Source: an uncultured Ruminococcus sp.
GTDB lineage: Bacteria; Bacillota; Clostridia; Oscillospirales; Ruminococcaceae
Length of the DNA: 55,851 nucleotides
Assembly (NCBI GenBank): GCA_910579955.1
Contig: CAJTWE010000017.1
Span: forward strand, 1 to 55,851
Reading direction: 5' to 3'
This document shows positions 50,553-55,851 of the stretch, piece after piece. Below the pieces are notes generated by a model that was given only the letters and a program-made list of their open reading frames with translations, did not search any database and was not told the origin of the DNA. Positions within the stretch are counted from its first letter, which is position 1. Every line of letters starts with the position of its first letter. The translations under genes and the position numbers were made by a program.

Positions 50553-50661
50553 TTTCATATGCTCCTTTCATATTCACAACTAACATAAAAAACGCTTGCG
50601 TTTGATATTACATTATAAAACAATACTTAATAAAACAGTACTTACAAGAAGATTAGAGTAT

Positions 50662-50690
50662 ATTATATCATAAAAAAATTCACGGGTCAA
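50662..50690 (-). promoter_or_regulatory. Promoter of the PAP2 gene
   Basis: TTGACC (50685-50690), 17 bases, TATAAT (50662-50667) on the minus strand. Confidence 0.78.
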
Positions 50691-50740
50691 CCATATTGCA
50701 AAACTTTTTGGAAATTGCATCTTTTTAACAGATTTTTCGG

Positions 50741-50769
50741 CATAGGACATCTTTGCTTATGCATAAATT
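50741..50769 (+). promoter_or_regulatory. Sigma-E/K-like promoter of sigK
   Basis: GCATA (ATA at 50742-50744), 17 bases, CATAAATT (50762-50769), about 20 bases before the GTG start. In Bacillus sigK is transcribed by sigma-E and then sigma-K, which use similar sites. Confidence 0.5.
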
Positions 50770-50787
50770 TTATAGAGGTGATAAAAC

Positions 50788-51462
50788 GTGTTTATAGAGC
50801 TTTTACAACACATTTTCCTATGTTTTCTTCATGTAGAGGAATCGGGAACATTTAAAAAACCACTATCCGCTGAGGAAGAGAAGAAATATTTCCAGCTTAT
50901 GGCCGAAGGTGACAAAGAAGCAAAAAACAAACTTATTCTTCACAATATGCGTCTTGTAGCTCATATAATCAAAAAATACTATGCTGCCGCTTGTGATCAA
51001 GAAGATCTTATTTCAATAGGCACTGTAGGACTCATAAAGGCGGTTTCAACATTTAATCCTGATAAGGGCATAAAATTTGCCACATATGCCAGCCGCTGCA
51101 TTGAAAATGAAATTCTTATGAGCTTTCGGGTACAGAAAAAGCTTGCAGATACCGTATACATGGGCGATGCTTTAGAAACAGACAAAGACGGAAATCAACT
51201 TACTCTTTCCGATGTTATCGACGATGGGTGCAATCTTGATGACATAGTTGATAATCGAATGCAGACACGTCAGCTTTATAGCTACATTGAAGAACTTTCA
51301 GAACCTCGTGAAAAAGAAATCCTCATTGAAAGATATGGCCTTTATGGTACTATGCCGCTTACACAGCGTGAAATAGCACGCAAGCTTGGTATATCGAGGT
51401 CTTATGTTTCACGTCTTGAAAAACGTGCGCTATCTGCACTCAGAAAAAAGTATAACAATTAA
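50788..51462 (+). CDS. sigK: RNA polymerase sporulation sigma factor SigK
   Basis: The 224-residue protein matches SigK: a hydrophobic N-terminal pro-sequence-like segment (MFIELLQHIFLCFLHV), PLSAEEEKKYFQLMAEGDKE, region 2 with DLISIGTVGLIKAV and KFATYASRCIENEILM, and region 4 QREIARKLGISRSYVSRLEK. It directs late mother-cell gene expression. The start is GTG with GAGGTG 7 bases upstream. The frame is uninterrupted, so no skin element divides it. The end is 1 base from the end of an AraC gene on the other strand. Confidence 0.93.
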   Translation: MFIELLQHIFLCFLHVEESGTFKKPLSAEEEKKYFQLMAEGDKEAKNKLILHNMRLVAHIIKKYYAAACDQEDLISIGTVGLIKAVSTFNPDKGIKFATYASRCIENEILMSFRVQKKLADTVYMGDALETDKDGNQLTLSDVIDDGCNLDDIVDNRMQTRQLYSYIEELSEPREKEILIERYGLYGTMPLTQREIARKLGISRSYVSRLEKRALSALRKKYNN

Positions 51463-51463
51463 G

Positions 51464-52339
51464 CTATCTTATACCATTTCTGTATTGACCCGGAGTTACT
51501 CCAAAACGTTTCTTAAAGCATCGGTTAAAATAAGAAAGATTTTCAAAGCCTGTTTTTTCCGCTACAATAATAATACTATCATCAGTAGCAATAAGTAACT
51601 GTGCAGCGATTCTAAGACGATAATTATTAAGATATTGAATGAATCCCTCTCCCATTGCTTCCTTGAAAAATTTCATAAAATGAGAACTGCTGTAATAGCA
51701 GACTGCTGCTGCTTCATCTATTGTGATTTTATGTGTGTAATTTTCACTTATATATGAAAGTATCAGCTTGACTTTTTCAATTGAACGATCATTGCGGTCA
51801 ATAGGTACAGACTCTGTATTATTGCTTACAATTATATGGAAAAATTCAATCAAATTCCCCTTTACACCAAGCTGATATCCGTATTTCTTTTCACTGCACA
51901 ATCTATCTATATTTTCAATGCACCCTGCCGCCTTTTCATAATATGCCAAATTTCTATCAATTTTCACACTACAAGAAAATCTGCCGTCAAACAGCGATGA
52001 TAAAAGCTCGCCACAAAGATCATCCGTATTTGCACCTACAAATGACGGCTCAAAAATAATATTTTCATATTCCATAATACAATGATTTTTTTGCCTTATA
52101 GAATGCAGCTGTCCCGGAAATATCAAAAACATATTGCCTTCCTCTGCATCATATAATTTAAGGTCTATCTCTATTATACCTCTGCCCTTTTTTATAACGA
52201 TAAGCTCCGCTTCGCTGTGCCAATGAGTTGCAACTTCCGGAAAATCAAGAGGTATGGAACAAAGATATGTATTATAAGGAAAATCAGGAGTTGTATGGGA
52301 TTTGTTTTCATAATAGTTTTCGTATTTCATAGAATTCAT
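51464..52339 (-). CDS. AraC-family transcriptional regulator
   Basis: The 291-residue protein has an N-terminal cupin sensing domain (about 20-100, HWHSEAELIVIKKGRG, GNMFLIFPGQLHSI) and a C-terminal double helix-turn-helix (about 195-290, IDEAAAVCYYSSSHFMKFF and TGFENLSYFNRCFKKRFGVT). It is a sugar-type AraC regulator. It is divergent from glycogen phosphorylase, with 220 bases between starts, and so might control it. The ribosome binding site is weak; ATG at 52330 is an alternative start. Confidence 0.88.
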   Translation of the reverse strand: MNSMKYENYYENKSHTTPDFPYNTYLCSIPLDFPEVATHWHSEAELIVIKKGRGIIEIDLKLYDAEEGNMFLIFPGQLHSIRQKNHCIMEYENIIFEPSFVGANTDDLCGELLSSLFDGRFSCSVKIDRNLAYYEKAAGCIENIDRLCSEKKYGYQLGVKGNLIEFFHIIVSNNTESVPIDRNDRSIEKVKLILSYISENYTHKITIDEAAAVCYYSSSHFMKFFKEAMGEGFIQYLNNYRLRIAAQLLIATDDSIIIVAEKTGFENLSYFNRCFKKRFGVTPGQYRNGIR

Positions 52340-52389
52340 TTGAGTTTCTCACATTCTTTCATAAATCATTTCATACATCAATTTATTAC

Positions 52390-52418
52390 ATTATATTATA
52401 TCTAACATCATATTTCAA
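52390..52418 (-). promoter_or_regulatory. Promoter of the araC-type gene
   Basis: TTGAAA (52413-52418), 17 bases, TATAAT (52390-52395) on the minus strand. A second TATAAT overlaps at 52395-52400. Confidence 0.65.
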
Positions 52419-52559
52419 CCATAATACTATAAACAATTTCAAAAAATAATAGTATCGTACAAATAAAAGGCTGTATTTTGCAAGAATTTTTCTTAAAAAA
52501 AGAGTATAATAATAACAACAAATATTTATAAACCTAAATCGGAAAGGAATAAATTTAAT

Positions 52560-54818
52560 ATGGTTCTACAGAAAATACTGAATGATAAATACGGTAAATC
52601 TATAAAAGACTGCTCAAATGAAGAGATATATTACGGTCTGCTGGATATGGTAAAAAGCGCTGCCAAGGATAAGACAGCTCCTACAGGCAAGAAAAAAATC
52701 TACTATATCTCAGCTGAATTTCTCATCGGCAAATTGCTTTCCAATAATCTTATAAACCTTGGCCTCTACGATGACGTAAAGAAGGTTCTCGCAGAAAATG
52801 GAAAAGATATTTGCGAAATTGAAGAAGTTGAACCAGAGCCGTCACTTGGCAACGGCGGTCTTGGACGACTTGCTGCCTGCTTCCTTGATTCTATAGCTAC
52901 TCTTGGTCTTTCAGGTGCAGGTATTGGCCTTAATTATCACTACGGTCTTTTCAAGCAGAAATTCACAAAGAATCTGCAAACAGAAGAACCTAATCCTTGG
53001 ATTGAAGAAAACAGCTGGCTGACAAAGACAGATAAAACTTATAAGGTCGATTTCCGTGGTCTAACTGTAACATCAAGACTCTATGATATTGACGTTACAG
53101 GCTATGACAGCTTTACAAATAAGCTTCATCTTTTTGACATTGAAACAGTTGATGAATCCATCGTTGAAGATGGCATTGATTTTGATAAAGAGGACATTGA
53201 GAAGAATCTCACACTCTTCCTCTATCCTGATGACAGCGACGATGCCGGCAGACTTCTGCGTGTATACCAGCAGTACTTCATGGTAAGCAGCGGCGCTCAG
53301 CTTATTCTTGAAGAATGCGTTTCAAGAGGTTCAAATCTTTATGACTTGCCTGATTACGCAGCTATTCAGATAAACGATACTCATCCAACAATGGTCATTC
53401 CAGAACTCATAAGACTGCTGTGTGAGCGTAGCATAGAACTTGATGATGCTATTGATATTGTTAGCCGCACTTGCGCTTACACTAATCATACTATCCTTGC
53501 AGAGGCTCTGGAAAAATGGCCTATCGCTTATCTTAAAAAGGCTGTACCTCAGCTTGTTCCTATCATTGAAATACTGGATGACAAGATCCGCAGAAAGTTT
53601 GAAGGCGAGAAACTTGCAATTATTGACAAGGATGACCGTGTTCATATGGCTCATATATGCATTCATTATTCATATAGCGTAAACGGTGTTGCCTCTCTGC
53701 ATACAGATATTCTGAAAGAAACTGAACTTGCTGATTTTTACAAGGTTTATCCTGATAAATTCAACAATAAGACAAACGGTATAACATTCCGTAGATGGCT
53801 GATGCATTGCAATCCTGAGCTTACAGATTTTATCACATCTCTTATTGGAGATGGATTTAAGAAAGATGCTGACGAACTTAAAAAGCTTGCTGAATTTGCA
53901 GACGATGAGAATGTTTTAAAAAGACTTCTTGATATAAAATCAAACTGCAAAAAAGATTTGTGCAGCTATTTAAAGCGTACTCAAAATCTGGAAATCAGCT
54001 CTGATTCTATTTTTGACATTCAGATAAAGAGACTGCATGAATATAAGCGTCAGCAGCTTAATGCTCTTTATATTATTCACAAATATCTTGAGATAAAGGC
54101 TGGAAAGAAGCCATCTACACCTATAACTGCTATTTTCGGTGCAAAGGCTGCTCCTGCTTATGTAATCGCACAGGATATTATCCATCTGATACTTTGTCTG
54201 CAAGAAGTAATCAACAATGATCCTGAGGTAAATCCGTACCTTAAGGTTATCATGGTTGAAAACTACAACGTTACCAATGCTGAACACCTGATTCCTGCTT
54301 GTGATATATCTGAACAGATCTCACTGGCTTCTAAAGAAGCTTCCGGTACAGGAAACATGAAATTCATGCTGAACGGTGCTGTTACTCTTGGTACAGAAGA
54401 CGGTGCAAACGTTGAAATTCATGAACTTGTTGGTGATGACAACATCTATATCTTCGGTGATTCAAGCGAAACAGTTGTAAAGCGTTATGCAGACGCAAGC
54501 TATGATTCCTCATCTTACTACGAAGAAAATGAAAACATCAAAGCTGCTGTAGACTTTATTACTAGCGATGAACTCCTTGCTGTTGGCAGCAAAGAGCATC
54601 TGGAAAGACTTCAAAAAGAACTTATCAACAAAGACTGGTTCATGACATTCCCAGATTTTGAGGATTATATCGAAAAGAAAGAACTTGCATTCAAGGAATA
54701 CGAAAACAGAATGGAATGGGCTAAGAAAATGCTCATAAACATTAGTCAAGCAGGATACTTCTCTTCCGATAGAACCATTGCTGAGTACGATAGAGACATC
54801 TGGCATCTTGGCGAGTAA
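52560..54818 (+). CDS. glgP: Glycogen/starch phosphorylase
   Basis: The 752-residue GT35 enzyme cleaves alpha-1,4-glucan with phosphate to glucose 1-phosphate. It shows EPEPSLGNGGLGRLAACFLD near the N-terminal third, AIQINDTHPTMVIPELIR, the glycogen/PLP region KRLHEYKRQQLNALYII, and the PLP-lysine motif EASGTGNMKFMLNGAVTLGT around residue 600. Length fits short bacterial forms. AAAGGAAT precedes the ATG. TATAAT at 52505-52510 is a probable -10, with no good -35 at 17 bases. A divergent AraC gene may regulate it. Its product feeds the phosphoglucomutase at the window's start. Confidence 0.95.
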   Translation: MVLQKILNDKYGKSIKDCSNEEIYYGLLDMVKSAAKDKTAPTGKKKIYYISAEFLIGKLLSNNLINLGLYDDVKKVLAENGKDICEIEEVEPEPSLGNGGLGRLAACFLDSIATLGLSGAGIGLNYHYGLFKQKFTKNLQTEEPNPWIEENSWLTKTDKTYKVDFRGLTVTSRLYDIDVTGYDSFTNKLHLFDIETVDESIVEDGIDFDKEDIEKNLTLFLYPDDSDDAGRLLRVYQQYFMVSSGAQLILEECVSRGSNLYDLPDYAAIQINDTHPTMVIPELIRLLCERSIELDDAIDIVSRTCAYTNHTILAEALEKWPIAYLKKAVPQLVPIIEILDDKIRRKFEGEKLAIIDKDDRVHMAHICIHYSYSVNGVASLHTDILKETELADFYKVYPDKFNNKTNGITFRRWLMHCNPELTDFITSLIGDGFKKDADELKKLAEFADDENVLKRLLDIKSNCKKDLCSYLKRTQNLEISSDSIFDIQIKRLHEYKRQQLNALYIIHKYLEIKAGKKPSTPITAIFGAKAAPAYVIAQDIIHLILCLQEVINNDPEVNPYLKVIMVENYNVTNAEHLIPACDISEQISLASKEASGTGNMKFMLNGAVTLGTEDGANVEIHELVGDDNIYIFGDSSETVVKRYADASYDSSSYYEENENIKAAVDFITSDELLAVGSKEHLERLQKELINKDWFMTFPDFEDYIEKKELAFKEYENRMEWAKKMLINISQAGYFSSDRTIAEYDRDIWHLGE

Positions 54819-54863
54819 AATTTAAACACAACATTTTTTCATAGAAATTTTCCCTTTCACAAA

Positions 54864-54904
54864 ATGAAAAGAACCATCGAGTAATATTCGGTGGTTCTTT
54901 TCAT
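54864..54904 (+). terminator. Terminator of glgP
   Basis: A 17-base-pair stem with one mismatch (ATGAAAAGAACCATCGA and partner) and a 7-base loop, with the TTCTTTTC arm supplying a T-rich end, lies 45 bases after the stop codon. Confidence 0.82.
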
Positions 54905-54927
54905 TGCTCTGATATGTTCACATATGC

Positions 54928-54956
54928 TTGACAAATCATTAAAAATGTGATATCAT
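54928..54956 (+). promoter_or_regulatory. Promoter of the beta-helix protein gene
   Basis: TTGACA (54928-54933), 17 bases, TATCAT (54951-54956). A small ACCGA/TCGGT hairpin (54975-54989) lies in the 45-base leader. Confidence 0.8.
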
Positions 54957-55007
54957 ACGTTATGTAAAAATCATACCGATAAATTCGGTAAAAATAAGGA
55001 GCTTTAT

Positions 55008-55673
55008 ATGAATAATATAACCATATCAAGTATGTATTCACTTGAACATACTATTGCGGGCAATTACCTGAAACAGTTTACATATCCTTGGGAAGCACTT
55101 TCCGGAATCAGTGATATGATCATTGAACTGGGAAAGACGCTCTCTCCTGATGAATACGATAATCCGGCTGAAAATATATGGATACATAAAAAGGCAACCA
55201 TATTCCCAACCGCTTTTATTGGAGCACCGTGTATTATTGGTGCAAATACAGAAGTACGTCACTGTGCATTTATCAGAGGAAGCGCTCTGATTGGTGAAAA
55301 CTGCGTTGTCGGAAACTCTGTTGAGCTGAAAAATGTGATCTTATTTGATAACGTTCAGACACCTCACTATAATTATGTGGGCGACAGTATCCTTGGCTAC
55401 AAATCACATATGGGTGCAGGTTCTATCACATCAAATGTAAAATCTGATAAAACTCCTGTTATTATCCGTTATGAAAAAGGAACAATTGAAACCGGTCTTA
55501 AAAAGATGGGCGCTATGCTGGGAGATAATGTAGAGATCGGATGCAACAGCGTGCTTAACCCCGGCACTATTGTATGCCCAAATTCAAATGTTTACCCTCT
55601 TTCAGCTGTAAGAGGTGTAGTTCCTGAGAAAAGTATTTATAAAAAAGATACAGACATTATTTCCAAAGAGTAA
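55008..55673 (+). CDS. Left-handed beta-helix (hexapeptide-repeat) protein
   Basis: The 221-residue protein has hexapeptide repeats of the left-handed beta-helix: WIHKKATIFPTAFIGAPCII, EVRHCAFIRGSALIGENC, VGNSVELKNVILFDNV, then GAGSITSNVK and VEIGCNSVLNPGTIV. It resembles the acetyltransferase half of GlmU and is often called a UDP-GlcNAc pyrophosphorylase-related protein, but the nucleotidyltransferase half is absent. The first 50 residues are helical. A role in sugar-nucleotide or wall precursor acylation is possible. AAGGAG is 7 bases before the ATG; the gene is alone. Confidence 0.8.
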   Translation: MNNITISSMYSLEHTIAGNYLKQFTYPWEALSGISDMIIELGKTLSPDEYDNPAENIWIHKKATIFPTAFIGAPCIIGANTEVRHCAFIRGSALIGENCVVGNSVELKNVILFDNVQTPHYNYVGDSILGYKSHMGAGSITSNVKSDKTPVIIRYEKGTIETGLKKMGAMLGDNVEIGCNSVLNPGTIVCPNSNVYPLSAVRGVVPEKSIYKKDTDIISKE

Positions 55674-55686
55674 TAATATAACATTT

Positions 55687-55711
55687 AAGCCTGTTCATAT
55701 TGGACAGGCTT
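55687..55711 (+). terminator. Terminator after the beta-helix protein gene
   Basis: A 10-base-pair stem (AAGCCTGTTC with GGACAGGCTT, one wobble) and a 5-base loop followed by TTATATATT, 14 bases past the stop. Confidence 0.85.
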
Positions 55712-55740
55712 TTATATATTATTTTTCATTTTCACCACAA

Positions 55741-55775
55741 AAAATCTGCACAGCAAGAAACGCCGTGCAGATTTT
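55741..55775. terminator. Terminator at the right end
   Basis: A 14-base-pair stem with one mismatch (AAAATCTGCACAGC and partner) and a 7-base loop between A-rich and T-rich flanks. It likely ends the leftward gene entering from the right and backs up the terminator to its left. Confidence 0.85.
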
Positions 55776-55796
55776 TATTTATTATTTTGTTATTTA

Positions 55797-55851
55797 TTAC
55801 TTCTCAGGAAGTGAAGGAATGAGATCAACAAGATATCTCTCAAGTGAGATA
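55797..55851 (-). CDS. C-terminal fragment of a leftward gene
   Basis: The last 55 bases hold an open frame on the minus strand ending in TAA at 55797-55799, reading ISLERYLVDLIPSLPEK at its C-terminus. It is followed by a terminator hairpin, which supports a real gene end. Too short to identify. Confidence 0.5.
   Translation of the reverse strand, partial: ISLERYLVDLIPSLPEK

Noticed and set aside
50788..51462. Skin-type element interrupting sigK
   Set aside because: The reading frame is continuous through regions 2 to 4 and no recombinase gene is nearby.
1..55851. tRNA, rRNA, CRISPR arrays, IS elements or prophage
   Set aside because: No cloverleaf-like sequences, no regularly spaced repeats and no transposase or integrase protein were noticed in the gaps or frames; a tRNA or CRISPR search program would be decisive.

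Overview
The window looks like a chromosomal segment of an AT-rich, spore-forming Clostridia, most likely Ruminococcus or a close relative in the Oscillospiraceae. This rests on the complete spoIIIA operon, sigK and yqfC-yqfD, the clostridial gene order from nusB through xseAB, ispA, dxs, tlyA, nadK and argR to recN, and a secreted GH5 cellulase ending in a type I dockerin (cellulosome). Species cannot be read from the sequence alone. No rRNA, tRNA, CRISPR array, transposase or phage gene was found, and the region reads as mostly core chromosome.

Layout, left to right. 1-5.2 kb: a leftward promoter at the edge, an alpha-phosphoglucomutase gene, and a leftward TetR-ABC ATPase-FtsX permease unit with an operator-like tandem palindrome. 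5.2-15.8 kb: a long leftward operon, nusB / M22 TsaD-paralogue / xseA / xseB / ispA / dxs / tlyA / nadK / argR / recN / azlC / azlD, with many overlapping ends. 15.8-20.7 kb: the leftward spoIIIAA-AH operon, building the mother-cell channel of the forespore. 20.8-24.9 kb: an HU gene followed by a small DUF6465-like protein, and a ribbon-helix-helix gene followed by clpB. 25-28 kb: a leftward cassette of VTC-domain protein, DUF4956 membrane protein and a Thr-rich carbohydrate-binding lipoprotein. 28-35 kb: a PC4/YdbC protein, an anchored SGNH hydrolase, class III FBPase, an unknown membrane protein, a YbaK deacylase and a SpoVB-like flippase. 34.7-39.7 kb: rpmE, an IMPACT-family gene, then dgt-dnaG-rpoD (macromolecular synthesis operon). 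39.7-43.2 kb: yqfD-yqfC, a YlbJ-like gene and a lipoprotein. 43.4-49.8 kb: a GH59-like glycosidase with a long acidic tail downstream of trmB, and a dockerin GH5 cellulase followed by dCMP deaminase. 49.9-55.9 kb: a PAP2 phosphatase, sigK, an AraC regulator, glycogen phosphorylase, a left-handed beta-helix protein and the 3' end of one more gene.

Two themes stand out. Sporulation genes are spread over the window but share a sigma-E-like promoter pattern (xTA, 16-17 bases, CATAnnnT) that I find before spoIIIAA, the spoVB-like gene, yqfC, the ylbJ-like gene and sigK; the yqfC and ylbJ-like promoters appear to share one -35 hexamer on opposite strands. Carbohydrate use is the other: cellulase, GH59 glycosidase, carbohydrate-binding lipoprotein, glycogen phosphorylase, phosphoglucomutase and FBPase. 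Vegetative promoters are very regular (TTGACA-17-TATAAT), so transcription units can be drawn with fair confidence. Start codons were moved downstream in many genes where the ribosome binding site clearly selects an internal start.
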